Notes: generated by a model from the sequence alone, not told the origin. 64,000 nucleotides of DNA from Sinorhizobium alkalisoli (GCF_008932245.1 NZ_CP034910.1:372001-436000), one strand, 5' to 3'; numbered from the stretch's first letter, positions 52,894 through 62,082 are shown. Made by a program: numbers and translations.

Positions 52894-53823
52894 ATGGCAG
52901 ACATGAGCCACCGCATCTTCACTGTCTTCGGCGGGACCGGGTTTCTCGGGCGCCGCATTGTTCGGCATCTCCGCAGCGGCGGGTGTTCCGTTCGGATTGC
53001 AACAAGGCATCCGGATAAAGGCAAGAAGCTGTTTGGTTCCGATGATCCGCAGCTTCAATCGATCGAAGCCGACATCCACCACGAGCGCTCGATCGCCGAC
53101 GCGCTTGGCGGCGCTCACGGTGTCCTCAATGCCGTCAGCCTTTATGTCGAACGCGGACGGCAGACCTTTCATTCCGTGCACGTCGAGGCGGCCCAGCGGG
53201 TAGCAGCTCAAGCACGCCGAGCCGGCGTCGAACGGCTCGTCCACGTTTCCGGAATCGGGGCGGATGCTGCCTCGTCATCGCGCTATATTCGCAAGCGTGG
53301 CGAAGGCGAACTGGCGGTTCGCGCCGCGTTTGCAGACGCCATATTGATCCGCCCGGCGGTGATGTTCGGGCCGGATGATGCGTTTCTCACCAACATCCTC
53401 AAACTTCTCCGCCGGCTTCCCGTCTATCCGATATTCGGCCGCGGCCTGACGAAATTGCAGCCGGCCTATGCCGACGATGTGGCGGAGGCGATCACGAGAG
53501 TGCTGCAGGGGGCCAAACCACATACGATCACATATGAATGCGGCGGTCCTCGCGTCTACTCGTACGCGCAGTTTCTTAAAGCCGTTGCGCACGAAGCCGG
53601 TCTTAGACCCATACTGCTTCCCGTGCCATTTGCCGCTTGGCAGGTACTGGCACGGGCGTTGGAATTGCTTCCCAGCCCGCCCGTCACCCGGAACCAGGTG
53701 GAACTGATGCAGGTCGACAATGTGTCATCGCCCGAGATGCCCGGATTTGCAGAGCTTGGAGTTTCGCCGCACTCCGTCGAGGAAATTCTCAAGGGCATGT
53801 TGCGGGACCCGCTGACTACTTAA
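52894..53823 (+). CDS. NAD(P)-dependent epimerase / NDUFA9-like protein
   Basis: Extended-SDR protein of 309 residues. The nucleotide loop is TVFGGTGFLGRRIVRHL, atypical-SDR group 5 as in the complex I subunit NDUFA9 and relatives. VLNAVSLYVERGRQTFHSVHVEAAQRVA and VERLVHVSGIGADAASSSRYIRKRGEGELAV (a Tyr-x-x-x-Lys-like YIRKRGEG) follow. ILIRPAVMFGPDD is standard. It may act on ubiquinone, lipid or sugar-nucleotide substrates; no partner gene is linked. It is convergent with the sigma factor gene. Confidence 0.82.
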   Translation: MADMSHRIFTVFGGTGFLGRRIVRHLRSGGCSVRIATRHPDKGKKLFGSDDPQLQSIEADIHHERSIADALGGAHGVLNAVSLYVERGRQTFHSVHVEAAQRVAAQARRAGVERLVHVSGIGADAASSSRYIRKRGEGELAVRAAFADAILIRPAVMFGPDDAFLTNILKLLRRLPVYPIFGRGLTKLQPAYADDVAEAITRVLQGAKPHTITYECGGPRVYSYAQFLKAVAHEAGLRPILLPVPFAAWQVLARALELLPSPPVTRNQVELMQVDNVSSPEMPGFAELGVSPHSVEEILKGMLRDPLTT

Positions 53824-53846
53824 CTGAGGCCCGAGGCCGCGAGTGG

Positions 53847-55085
53847 CTACAGCGCGTTTGAGTCCGCAAGCTCTGCAATCCGCTTGCGAAGAAACGCTCT
53901 CTCCGGTTGCTGACGGCAGAGATCGAGGGCGGCCTGGTAGGCGAACCGCGCGTCGTGGAAACGCCCGAGCTGGCGAAGGAAATCGGCGCGGGCCGCATAG
54001 GCGAGATGATAGGTCCGCAGTTCGCCCCTCGACAAGATCGCTTCCACAATCTCGAGCCCTGCCGCCGGTCCCTTGCACATGGCAATGGCCACGGCACGGT
54101 TGAGTTCGACGATGGGAGATGGCCAGGCAAGCAGAAGCAGATCGTAGTGGGCGACGATGCGGCGCCAGTCGGTCTCTTTCGCAGTCCGCGCCCTCGCATG
54201 TTCCGCAGCGATGGCCGCCTGCAAGGCATAGTAGCCGATGGTCCGTCCGCGGGATGCCGTCTCGACCAGGGCAAGGCCCTCCCGGATCATTTCCGCATCC
54301 CAAAGCGAACGGTCCTGGTCGGCAAGCAGGACGATCTCGCCGGAGTTCCCCCGCCTCGCGGTCCGCCGAGACTCCTGCAACAGCATAAGGGCGAGCAGTC
54401 CCGAAACTTCGGCGTCCGGGAGAAGGGCCTGGAGCGTTCGGCAGAGGCGAATGGCCTCGACGGTCAGATCCGCTCTGGTGAACTCTCCTCCGGAGGAGGC
54501 CGAGTAGCCCTCGTTGAATACCAGATAGATGACGTGCAGGACGCCCTGAAGCCGGTCAGGCAGTTCGGCCTCATCGGGCACTTCGTAGGGGGTGGCCGCC
54601 GAGCGGATGCGGTTCTTCGCGCGAACGATCCGCTGCGCGACCGTGGCTGCGGGCATCAGGAAAGCATGCGCGATCTCTTCGGTCGTCAGCCCGCATATTT
54701 CCCTCAAGGACATGGCGATCTGCGCGTCCGCTGGAATGACGGGGTGGCAACAGGTGAAGATCAGGCGCAGCATGTCATCATCGATAATCTCGAAGTTCCC
54801 CACTTCCACGGCGGCGGCCGGATAGAGACTGTCCTCGACATCCTTCGCTCGAGCCTCGAAACGCGAACGTCTCCTCAGATGATCGATGGCCCGGAACCGC
54901 CCGGTCGAAACCAGCCATGCAGACGGGTTCGAGGGAACGCCATCGCGTGGCCAGCTTCGCGCCGCTTCGACGAATGCGTCATGCAGCGCCTCCTCCGCCC
55001 GATCGAAATCACCGAGCAGCCGGATCAAAGTTGCCAGCACCTTTCGGGATTGCGAACGGTAGATGTCGTCGATCAGCTTCTGCAT
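53847..55085 (-). CDS. ECF42-type RNA polymerase sigma factor
   Basis: Sigma-70 family protein of 412 residues. Region 2 is FDRAEEALHDAFVEAARSWPRDGVPSNPSAWLVSTGRFRAIDHLRRR; region 4 is LREICGLTTEEIAHAFLMPAATVAQRIVRAKNRIR. A long C-terminal extension of about 220 residues with repeated helices (AIRLCRTLQALLPDAEVSGLLALMLLQESRR) is the hallmark of the ECF42 group, which lacks an anti-sigma factor and is linked to DGPF proteins. Two such genes lie directly upstream in the same operon. Target promoters are unknown. Confidence 0.92.
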   Translation of the reverse strand: MQKLIDDIYRSQSRKVLATLIRLLGDFDRAEEALHDAFVEAARSWPRDGVPSNPSAWLVSTGRFRAIDHLRRRSRFEARAKDVEDSLYPAAAVEVGNFEIIDDDMLRLIFTCCHPVIPADAQIAMSLREICGLTTEEIAHAFLMPAATVAQRIVRAKNRIRSAATPYEVPDEAELPDRLQGVLHVIYLVFNEGYSASSGGEFTRADLTVEAIRLCRTLQALLPDAEVSGLLALMLLQESRRTARRGNSGEIVLLADQDRSLWDAEMIREGLALVETASRGRTIGYYALQAAIAAEHARARTAKETDWRRIVAHYDLLLLAWPSPIVELNRAVAIAMCKGPAAGLEIVEAILSRGELRTYHLAYAARADFLRQLGRFHDARFAYQAALDLCRQQPERAFLRKRIAELADSNAL

Positions 55086-55103
55086 GAAACATCTTTCGCC
55101 TTG

Positions 55104-55463
55104 TCAGTCCTTCTCCATGATGGAGTAAGCCGGGCGCACCTCCAGAGCGGCGAACCTCGCAAGTGGTGAACGGCTGGCGATGTGGAGGGCTTCGTCCATG
55201 CTTTCGGCCTTGAAGAGAATGATGCCACCGAGGAATTCCTTGATCTCGGCGAAGGGCCCGTCGGTGACCGAGACCTTGCCGTCGCGCGTGCGCACTGTTT
55301 TTGCGGTTGCCGGTGCCCGCAGAGCCTGAGCAAGGATCAGGTGGCCACCTTCGGCGAGCCCATCGTCGTAGGCCCTGCAGTCCGAGGTGAGCTTTTGCTG
55401 CTCCTCCTCGGACAGATCCTCGATTGCCGAGGTTTCGAACCATATCTGGCAAAGATAGTTCAT
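55104..55463 (-). CDS. YCII/DGPF-domain protein 1
   Basis: Protein of 119 residues. It starts MNYLCQIWFETSAIEDLSEEE and contains the name-giving VSVTDGPFAEIKEFLGGIILFKAESMDEAL. These small proteins of the YCII superfamily sit next to ECF42 sigma factors and may modulate them. ATG 55463 has GGAGGGGGCG just upstream. It is 18 bases before the sigma factor gene and 10 bases after the second DGPF gene. Confidence 0.88.
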   Translation of the reverse strand: MNYLCQIWFETSAIEDLSEEEQQKLTSDCRAYDDGLAEGGHLILAQALRAPATAKTVRTRDGKVSVTDGPFAEIKEFLGGIILFKAESMDEALHIASRSPLARFAALEVRPAYSIMEKD

Positions 55464-55473
55464 CGCCCCCTCC

Positions 55474-55833
55474 TTAGGAATGATCGTCGAAATCAAGGAT
55501 CGGCCGCACCTCTATGCTACCGAGCTTCGCGAGCGGGATGCCCGCGGCGATGCGGATCGCCTCGTTTAAATCCTTCGCCTCGACGAGGATGAACCCGGCG
55601 ATCTGCTCCTTGCTTTCGGCGAATGGGCCGTCGGTCACCGAGATTTCGGCCTGACGCACTCGAACCACGACCGAATTCGACGGCGGCTGCAGTGCCTCGG
55701 CCGCAACCATATGGCCGCGCCTGGCGAGATCCTCATCGTATGCCAGGGAGTTCCGGTCGAGTTGGACCTGCTCCTCCTTGGACAAAGCCTCGAAGGTCTC
55801 CTCTTCGCACCAGACCAGACATAGATATTTCAT
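55474..55833 (-). CDS. YCII/DGPF-domain protein 2
   Basis: Protein of 119 residues. It begins MKYLCLVWCEEETFEALSKEEQ and has ISVTDGPFAESKEQIAGFILVEAKDLNEAIRIA. It is a paralogue of the gene at 55104-55463 (same length, about 45% alike by eye) and heads the operon. Tandem DGPF genes suggest a hetero-oligomer or two signals feeding one sigma factor. Confidence 0.88.
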   Translation of the reverse strand: MKYLCLVWCEEETFEALSKEEQVQLDRNSLAYDEDLARRGHMVAAEALQPPSNSVVVRVRQAEISVTDGPFAESKEQIAGFILVEAKDLNEAIRIAAGIPLAKLGSIEVRPILDFDDHS

Positions 55834-55987
55834 ACTGCGTTCCTCCTGTGGTTGACAGCCTGTTGACGATCAGCCCGGGCAGGTTTCGACAGAGCCCAGA
55901 AATTTTTCTGCGATCTGGCGAGCGCATGTCGAAATGCGATGCCGCCCTTCGACCATTGGTCGTCAATCCTCAGAAGGAGCGCCGGCC

Positions 55988-56242
55988 ATGACCATCCTTG
56001 ATGCCGCACTTTCAATTCAGATCCTCATGCGAGGCCAAGGGCTGAATGACATCAAAAATGGGGAGAGCCGCCGCGTTTTCTGGCGACTATGCGCTTTCGT
56101 GGCGATCCTGGCTACCACGGTCGGCGCGCTTGAAATCGCCACGCCGAAATCGCGGCTCGTCGCCGACCATGAGATGCTGCGCCTCATTTCAGCGGCAGTG
56201 CCAATCCCCGCTTCAGCGTCTTCAGGACGACATTCGTGGTGA
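55988..56242 (+). CDS. Possible small membrane protein
   Basis: Frame of 84 codons starting MTILDAALSIQILMRGQGLN, with GAAGGAG 8 bases before the ATG and one hydrophobic segment (VFWRLCAFVAILATTVGALE). Its 3' end overlaps the convergent Lrp gene by 59 bases, which weakens the case. No family recognised. The rest of the 350-base gap (55834-55987) shows nothing. Confidence 0.35.
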   Translation: MTILDAALSIQILMRGQGLNDIKNGESRRVFWRLCAFVAILATTVGALEIATPKSRLVADHEMLRLISAAVPIPASASSGRHSW

Positions 56243-56672
56243 ATTTGCGGATGTTGGGGTTTTCGTTCATCAGCCGCTCGGCGAGCAGATCGAATTCCTG
56301 GATCGAGCCGCAGACGACGACGAGCGTATAGTCGCCGCGGCCGGTGATGCACCAAGCCTCCTGGACTTCGGGCGTTCTCGCGATCCATTGGTGCAGATTG
56401 ACCATCAGTTCCGGCCGATCCCGCTCGAGCTCGAGTTCCACAAGCAGGGTCGCGCCGAAGCCGAGCTTTTTTGGATCGATGATGGAGACGTCACCAAGAA
56501 TGATTTTCTCCGCACGCAAGCGCTGCAAGCGCCGCTGCGCCGACGATGTCGACAGGCCAGCCTTCATCGCAATCTCGTCGATCGTAGCCCGGGCATTCTC
56601 CTGCACGGTGCGCAGGATGGCCCGGTCGGTTGCCGTGAGCTTTGTGGGTGAAATATTCATTTTTTCATCCAA
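56184..56672 (-). CDS. Lrp/AsnC-family transcriptional regulator
   Basis: Regulator of 162 residues. HTH: LTATDRAILRTVQENARATIDEIAMKAGLSTSSAQRRLQRLRAEKIILGDVSIIDPKKLG. The C-terminal RAM/AsnC effector domain follows (TLLVELELERDRPELMVNLHQWI, VQEAWCITGRGDYTLVVVCGSIQEFD). It is divergent from the PLP-dependent lyase at 56745 and probably controls it in response to an amino acid. ATG 56660 (MNISPTK) is an alternative start. Confidence 0.9.
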   Translation of the reverse strand: MDEKMNISPTKLTATDRAILRTVQENARATIDEIAMKAGLSTSSAQRRLQRLRAEKIILGDVSIIDPKKLGFGATLLVELELERDRPELMVNLHQWIARTPEVQEAWCITGRGDYTLVVVCGSIQEFDLLAERLMNENPNIRKFTTNVVLKTLKRGLALPLK

Positions 56673-56744
56673 TTAGGGAGATTCACTCGATCCTTGAACA
56701 CTTCACTGCGACACTTTCCCAAGCAAGGCATCTATGCTGCCGCC

Positions 56745-57758
56745 ATGACTGATTTGCAACATCTCCCCAGCGTCGACGGCATCCTTACCGCCTATGATGC
56801 AATCGATCCGCTCTTCCTGAACACGCCCCTGGTGCGGCACGCCGCGGCCGACGAGGCGCTCGGGCTGGAGTTCCATGCCAAGGTGGAAACGCTGAACCCG
56901 ATCCGCGCCTTCAAGGGACGCGGCACCGACTGGCTTCTAGAGACGATGCCTGCCTCCGAGGCACCGCTCGTCACCGCTTCGGCCGGAAACTTCGGTCAAG
57001 GGCTCGCCTATGCCGCCGCCAAGCGGGGTCGCAAAGCGGTCATCTTCGCGGCGACGACCGCCAACCCGCTGAAGATCGTCGCCATGCGGCGCCTCGGCGC
57101 CGCGGTGCATCTGCATGGAGACGATTTCGACGCGGCTAAGACGGAGGCACGCCGCTTCGCCGAAGCAAAGACATATGCCTTCGTCGAGGATGGGGCGCAT
57201 GGAGCAATCGCCGAGGGCGCGGGCACAATTGCGCTTGAGATCACGCGGCAGGCGGAACAGCGCGGCACGGCTTTCGACGCCATCCTCGTGCCGCTCGGCA
57301 ACGGCGCGCTGCTGACCGGCGTCGGCACGTGGCTCAAGGCGCAGATGCCCTCGTGCCGCGTCATCGGCATCGTCGCCGAGGCCGCCCCTGCCATGCTGCT
57401 CTCCTGGCAGCGCGACGCTTTGATCAGCACACCTTCGGCACCGACGATCGCGGACGGTATCGCCGTTCGCGAGCCGATCCGATACGCACTCGCTTCGATG
57501 AAGGCAACCGTCGATGACGTCTGGACGGTCGGCGAGAATTCCATTCGCGCTGCCATGCGCTTCTGCCATACGCATTACGGTCTCGTCGTCGAACCGGCTG
57601 GCGCTGCCGGCGTGGCCGCGGCGCTCGAACACCGGGAAGAGCTCGCCGGGCAATCCGTGGCGACGATTCTGTGTGGCGGCAATCTGACACCGGAGCAGAT
57701 GCGCGACTACCTTTGCGACGATCCGGTTGAACTGACCCGTCGCGCTCGTATTACTTAG
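56745..57758 (+). CDS. PLP-dependent ammonia-lyase (threonine dehydratase / diaminopropionate ammonia-lyase-like)
   Basis: Fold-type II PLP enzyme of 337 residues. The PLP lysine is in NPIRAFKGRGTDWLL (usual TGSFKxRGA). The phosphate-binding glycine region is FDAILVPLGNGALLTGVG, with TASAGNFGQGLAYAA as the substrate Asn-loop. Near the end, VEPAGAAGVAA and ILCGGNL are standard. It likely deaminates a hydroxy- or diamino acid. The Lrp gene next door supports amino-acid catabolism. ATG 56745 starts with the typical helix; a TTG at 56694 would add 17 residues. Its stop overlaps the sulfatase stop on the other strand. Confidence 0.85.
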   Translation: MTDLQHLPSVDGILTAYDAIDPLFLNTPLVRHAAADEALGLEFHAKVETLNPIRAFKGRGTDWLLETMPASEAPLVTASAGNFGQGLAYAAAKRGRKAVIFAATTANPLKIVAMRRLGAAVHLHGDDFDAAKTEARRFAEAKTYAFVEDGAHGAIAEGAGTIALEITRQAEQRGTAFDAILVPLGNGALLTGVGTWLKAQMPSCRVIGIVAEAAPAMLLSWQRDALISTPSAPTIADGIAVREPIRYALASMKATVDDVWTVGENSIRAAMRFCHTHYGLVVEPAGAAGVAAALEHREELAGQSVATILCGGNLTPEQMRDYLCDDPVELTRRARIT

Positions 57759-59268
57759 CCTCGATCCCAATACGGGCGTAGGCTTCGGGCGGGGCATCAT
57801 TGGCGCGCATGAGATCCTGCATGAGACGGATCATTGCCTCCTCGGCCTCCGGGGAAGAGATGGGCGAATCCTGTCCGGGATCATCGGCGAGGTCGTAGAG
57901 CCGGGTTTCGCTCTCAAGGAGCGCGCCGGGACCGTAGTTGTCGAACATCGGCGACCGCTTGATCACCGGTATCTTGAGAATGGGCGCCCCCTTCGTGAAG
58001 GGCATCGGCTGTGCCAGCGAAGCTCCGGCGAGTTCCTCCGGCGTGAACGGCTCCCAGATGTGCGTCGGCATCAGTGTGTATTGATAGAGCTCCTGCGCGC
58101 GAGGATCGGGTGGAAAGCGATGATAGGTATAGCGCCCATCGGTCACGTTGATCGCACCGCCGAAATAGCCGAATAGCGCGCCGTGCCGCAGCACGCCATC
58201 GGCGTCGAGCAGAGGCAGCAGGGAACGTCCCTGCATCTCGGCAGGGGCCGGCACGCCGAACAGATCGAGAAAGGTCGGCGCGAGATCGATGGTCTGGGTC
58301 AGGGCCGATCGCCGGACGCCGGCGCTTGCCCGTCGCCGCGGATCGTAGACGAAGAGCGGGATGTGTACGATCTCCTCATACATGTTCATCCGGTTCTTCG
58401 CCCAGAAATCATGCTCGCCAAGAAGAAAACCGTGGTCGGTGGTGACGACAAGCGCGGTATCGCGCCAGAGGTCATGCTGATCGAAATAATCGAGAAGCTC
58501 TCCGATGAGAACATCGCAGAGCGCAACGACGGCGTAGTAATTGGCGCGCAGTTCCTCGCATTCTTCCGGCAGCTCGTCGACGCGGCCATAGCGCGGCCAA
58601 TCGCGAACCGGACCGTTCCAGCCCGTGGTGAATGCGTCGCGAAATCGCTGGGGCGCCATGAAAGGTTCATGCGGATCGAACGTCTCGATCTGCAGGAACC
58701 AGTTGTCCGCAGCCCGGTTTCGCTCGAGAAACTCCATACCGGTGGCGAAGCAGCGCACCGACGGGAACTCACTCTCCTCCCTGATGAACTCGCGGTTCGC
58801 GATGTTGCGGCGAAACTTGTCGCGTGCCGTCTCGCTGAATTGCCGCTCATGATACATCTGGCGCAGCCGCTCCCATGGTGGCTGCACCATCGCCTTCCAG
58901 GGGTCGCCCTCCTGCCCGCGGATGAAATCGTAGCTGTCATACCGGGTGTGATAGGTCGCGCCGCCGTCTTCGAAATAGTGGAAGTGATCGGTGACGAGGT
59001 GGCTGTACGCGCCGGCCCGGCACAGCATCTCGGGGAAGGAGTTGTCGAACGGCTCAAGCGGTCCCCAGCTCCTGTGGAGAAAGCTGAGCCGCCCTGTCTG
59101 CAGGTCGCGACGCGCCGGCATGCAGGGCAGGCTGCCGACGTAGTGGCGCTCGAACGTGGTCGCGCGCTCTGGCAAGCGGTCGAAATTGGGCGTCGGCAGA
59201 CGCCTCCCTCCATATGGGGCGAGTACGTGTCGGTTGAGCGAGTCAAAAAGCACGAAAACGGCCTTCAT
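57751..59268 (-). CDS. Type I sulfatase
   Basis: Alkaline-phosphatase-superfamily sulfatase of 505 residues. The formylglycine motif is C49-M-P-A-R, preceded by VGSLP. Metal ligands are D9 in LFDSLNRH and the TTDHGFLLGEHDFWAKN block (Asp/His). The C-terminal part has MQGRSLLPLLDADG. No signal peptide, so it is probably cytoplasmic. ATG 59268 is chosen as the sulfatase fold starts with MKAVFVLFDS. It lies next to a glycerophosphodiesterase and an ABC transporter and would desulfate an imported sulfate ester; the substrate is not known. Confidence 0.9.
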   Translation of the reverse strand: MKAVFVLFDSLNRHVLAPYGGRRLPTPNFDRLPERATTFERHYVGSLPCMPARRDLQTGRLSFLHRSWGPLEPFDNSFPEMLCRAGAYSHLVTDHFHYFEDGGATYHTRYDSYDFIRGQEGDPWKAMVQPPWERLRQMYHERQFSETARDKFRRNIANREFIREESEFPSVRCFATGMEFLERNRAADNWFLQIETFDPHEPFMAPQRFRDAFTTGWNGPVRDWPRYGRVDELPEECEELRANYYAVVALCDVLIGELLDYFDQHDLWRDTALVVTTDHGFLLGEHDFWAKNRMNMYEEIVHIPLFVYDPRRRASAGVRRSALTQTIDLAPTFLDLFGVPAPAEMQGRSLLPLLDADGVLRHGALFGYFGGAINVTDGRYTYHRFPPDPRAQELYQYTLMPTHIWEPFTPEELAGASLAQPMPFTKGAPILKIPVIKRSPMFDNYGPGALLESETRLYDLADDPGQDSPISSPEAEEAMIRLMQDLMRANDAPPEAYARIGIEAK

Positions 59269-59336
59269 CGTCCCGCGGCCTTCCCAAATAAAGCGGCTGG
59301 CGCGAATCCCTGGTCGGCCGACCGTCTGGCGCATCG

Positions 59337-59441
59337 GCCCGAAAATCGGACCCGATTTTCGGAAAGCTCGATGCGCAGATTCAAAGAGTTACAGCGACCT
59401 TTGCGCGTCTGAAAGCGTCTGAAAGACGCGCGGCGCTGTAA
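59337..59441 (+). repeat. RIME1-type intergenic mosaic element, copy B
   Basis: GCCCGAAAATCGGACCCGAT to CGGCGCTGTAA. It has a tandem GCGTCTGAAA within the hairpin arm and inverted ends TTACAGCG / CGCTGTAA. It matches 24310-24402. It fills most of the gap between the sulfatase and phosphodiesterase genes. Confidence 0.8.
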
Positions 59442-59540
59442 AAAAAAAGGCATCGGCTCATTTTCGCCGAAAGCGGCGCGGTCGCAACCGGCTTGTGCCT
59501 TCGTTCGATCCGATCTGATGAGGCTGCGGCACCCGCGGCC

Positions 59541-60350
59541 TCAGCCGGCGCGGCCGGCGCGCTTGACGAGCCTGGCGATAAACGGCACGTCATCTCCCGA
59601 GATCGTGTCGATGAGCCCGTCGGCGATCCATTGCACGAGGTCGGGCAAGGGATCGCGCCCGCCGCGCCAGTACTCGGCGAGGATCTCGGGACGCGGTATG
59701 TGTACACGGTTGCCGAAGCCGGCATCATGCAACGCCCTCGCATCGACCGGGTGGAACATGTCGAGTTCGATCGACACCGAGTTCGCGCTGCACGCCCTCA
59801 ATACCCCGACGAGATCGGCGTGGCGCGCGTGAGTGATGGCTTCCGTCCTGAGGTCCGGATGGCGCTCGACTGCCCGCTTCAGCAGCACATGATCGAAGCA
59901 GATCACCATGACCCGGTCGGCGGCGCCCGTCGAGCGCAGCAGTCCTGTCACGAGGTCGACGGCAAGATCCGGCCGCTCCACCTCCTTGATCTCGAGCACA
60001 ATGCCCACATTGCCGGCTTTCGCCCAATCGAGCACCTCGGCCACCTTCGGTATCTTCACTCCGGCGAAGGTCGAATGGAACCGGACACCCGCGTCCAGCC
60101 TGCGGATCTGCTCGAGGCTCAGGTCTGCCGCAAAGCCGTGTCCGTCTGTCGTCCGATCGACGGTCAGGTCGTGCAAAACGATCGGCTCACCGTCCGAGGT
60201 CAGGACGACGTCAATCTCGACCGCGGTCGCCCCTGCAGCCTTTGCGGCTTCGAATGCGGGCAATGTATTCTCGGGGTAATGGCGACTATAGCCGCGGTGG
60301 CCACAGACATGCACGCGTCCGGCTTCACGGGCAAGAAAGCGGAAGGCCAT
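59541..60350 (-). CDS. Glycerophosphodiester phosphodiesterase
   Basis: GDPD of 269 residues. Catalytic and metal residues are in place: H18-R19 in CGHRGYSRHYPENTL, E27, then E45 and D47 in AVEIDVVLTSDGEPIVLHD with H60. The C-terminal TIM-barrel strands contain GIVLEIKEVERPD (Glu and Lys of the active site). No signal peptide, so cytoplasmic. It would release sn-glycerol 3-phosphate or another sugar phosphate from a diester. It is divergent from the ABC binding-protein gene, with 187 bases between, and probably works on compounds imported by it. Confidence 0.92.
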   Translation of the reverse strand: MAFRFLAREAGRVHVCGHRGYSRHYPENTLPAFEAAKAAGATAVEIDVVLTSDGEPIVLHDLTVDRTTDGHGFAADLSLEQIRRLDAGVRFHSTFAGVKIPKVAEVLDWAKAGNVGIVLEIKEVERPDLAVDLVTGLLRSTGAADRVMVICFDHVLLKRAVERHPDLRTEAITHARHADLVGVLRACSANSVSIELDMFHPVDARALHDAGFGNRVHIPRPEILAEYWRGGRDPLPDLVQWIADGLIDTISGDDVPFIARLVKRAGRAG

Positions 60351-60537
60351 ATCTAACCCCTATCGCGCCGCACGACTTCTTGACCGGCCGGCTCCGAGCG
60401 CTTCGCGGATCGACCCACCGGGCCCTCTAATGCGCAATCATAGTTGGACATTCCCCGAAGCGCATTCATAATGCTGTTGCATCATTGCAATAGTCAATGA
60501 AAGACACGATGAAATCGTGTCGCGGCTGGGAGAAATC

Positions 60538-61914
60538 ATGATGTTTCACTGGAAAAATGGAACTGCCGCACTTCTGAGCGCGGCACTGGCAGGCGGCACT
60601 GCAGCATTCGTTATGGCCACGCCTCTGTTCGCACAGGAAGCCGTGAAGCTCGAACTCTGGTCGCGTCAGGATCCCTCGGGACCCCTGCGCGCAGGCAACG
60701 TGGTCAAGGCTGCCGAGCGGCTGAACAAGGAACTCGAAGCGGAGGGCTCCCCCAAGCGCGTCGAGGTTGTCGTCCGCGAGAGCCCCGCCAAGGGCTTCGA
60801 CGACGACGCGCTGCAACTCCTCAAGGTCTTCGGCATCGGCGAGGGCCCGGATATGTTCATCGCCGCGCACGAATGGATCTGCGCCTTCCAGGAAGATGGC
60901 TTCGCTCTCAAACTGGACGACTACATCGCCAAGTATCCGCAGCACTTCGGGACGATATTTCCGTCGCTCTGGTCATCGGCGAAGTGCCCCGACGGCACCT
61001 ACGCAATTCCGCAGGACGCGGAAGCGAGGATGTTCTTCTACAACAAGAAGCTTCTGCGCGAGGCGGGCTATGACGATGCCTTCATCGACTCCATGCCGGA
61101 GCGCACCCTGTCCGGCGACCTGACCATGGACGAACTGCTGGAGATCGCCAAGCAGGTCGTCGAGAAGACCAATGCGCAATACGGCGTGCTTCATCGGCCG
61201 AACAAAGGGCCGGACTACATCATGGCCTTCAACGCCTATGGCAACGACTTCGTCGATCCGGAAACCGGCAATTTGCTCCTCGAGCGCGACAAGCTCGCTG
61301 CCGCCTTCGGCTGGTTCGAGCGCGGGGTGAAGGCAGGTGTCATCCCGGCCAACAACACGGCGATGGAATTCGATGCACTGCGCAAGGAATTCTATACCGG
61401 CAACGCCGCGTTCTGGATGTACGGCATCTGGGATCTCGGCAGCGTCGCGTTCCCGACCTACGGCTTGCCACAGGAGGAGAAGGCCTTCTTCGAGGATTGG
61501 GGCTGGATCGCCGGGCCGGCGGCAGAGAAGGGCGGCTCGCCCGTCAGCCTGACTCACCCGATCGTCTATGTGATCGCGGCCAACACCAAGGAGCCGGAAC
61601 TGGCCGTCCGCCTGCTTGGCCACGCTTCGGCAGCCGACCTCAACACCGATCACGCGGTCACGACGACACATCTCGGCATCAAGCCGGAGCAACTCGAAGA
61701 TCCGCGCTATGCTGAGGCCTGGCCGCTCGCCAGGGCGACCGACCTGCTCAAGATCACCAAATTCCTGCCCAACAACGCACAGTTCGGCGAGCTCAACGGC
61801 ATCATCTATGCCGGCATCCAGGGCGTGGAATCGGGGCGGTTGTCGGCGCAGGAAGCGGCTGATTTCGTCATCGACGAAGCATCGGCTTCCCTCGAGGACG
61901 TGATCGTCAAATAG
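60538..61914 (+). CDS. ABC transporter sugar-type periplasmic binding protein
   Basis: Solute-binding protein of 458 residues in the SBP_bac_1 (maltose/glycerol-phosphate) family. Signal peptide about 30 residues (TAALLSAALAGGTAAFVMAT) before FAQEAVKLELWSRQDPSG. Blocks: AYGNDFVDPETGNLLLERDKL and NAAFWMYGIWDLG. GGGAG lies 5 bases before ATG 60538. It heads the operon with two permeases. With the linked sulfatase and phosphodiesterase, the ligand may be a sulfated or glycerophospho-sugar; this is inference. Confidence 0.88.
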   Translation: MMFHWKNGTAALLSAALAGGTAAFVMATPLFAQEAVKLELWSRQDPSGPLRAGNVVKAAERLNKELEAEGSPKRVEVVVRESPAKGFDDDALQLLKVFGIGEGPDMFIAAHEWICAFQEDGFALKLDDYIAKYPQHFGTIFPSLWSSAKCPDGTYAIPQDAEARMFFYNKKLLREAGYDDAFIDSMPERTLSGDLTMDELLEIAKQVVEKTNAQYGVLHRPNKGPDYIMAFNAYGNDFVDPETGNLLLERDKLAAAFGWFERGVKAGVIPANNTAMEFDALRKEFYTGNAAFWMYGIWDLGSVAFPTYGLPQEEKAFFEDWGWIAGPAAEKGGSPVSLTHPIVYVIAANTKEPELAVRLLGHASAADLNTDHAVTTTHLGIKPEQLEDPRYAEAWPLARATDLLKITKFLPNNAQFGELNGIIYAGIQGVESGRLSAQEAADFVIDEASASLEDVIVK

Positions 61915-61974
61915 GCCCCGATCGGTCTCGCGGCTATCCACCGGGCGGCGCCGGCCGAGGTTGCGAGACCTCCT

Positions 61975-62012
61975 AAGCAGACATTCATGGGTTTACCCAC
62001 GAATGTCTGCTT
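61975..62012. other. Long hairpin between binding-protein and permease genes
   Basis: AAGCAGACATTCATGGG (61975-61991) pairs with CCCACGAATGTCTGCTT (61996-62012), 17 bp with one G-T wobble and loop TTTA. No T-run follows. It sits 61 bases after the binding-protein stop and 71 before the permease, the same position as the hairpin at 4456-4488, and probably stabilises the upstream message. Confidence 0.75.
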
Positions 62013-62082
62013 GGGTTTGCCAGGGTCTGATTGCAAAGCCATGGGGCACTTTTGCAGAACCTGCTTAGGTGTGAGTCGAACA

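Noticed and set aside
52665..53018. 117-codon frame starting MTATLNLDIGLIKFIHLMSAF before the epimerase gene
   Set aside because: It runs into the epimerase gene in another frame and lacks a ribosome site; AT-rich promoter DNA explains the hydrophobic start.
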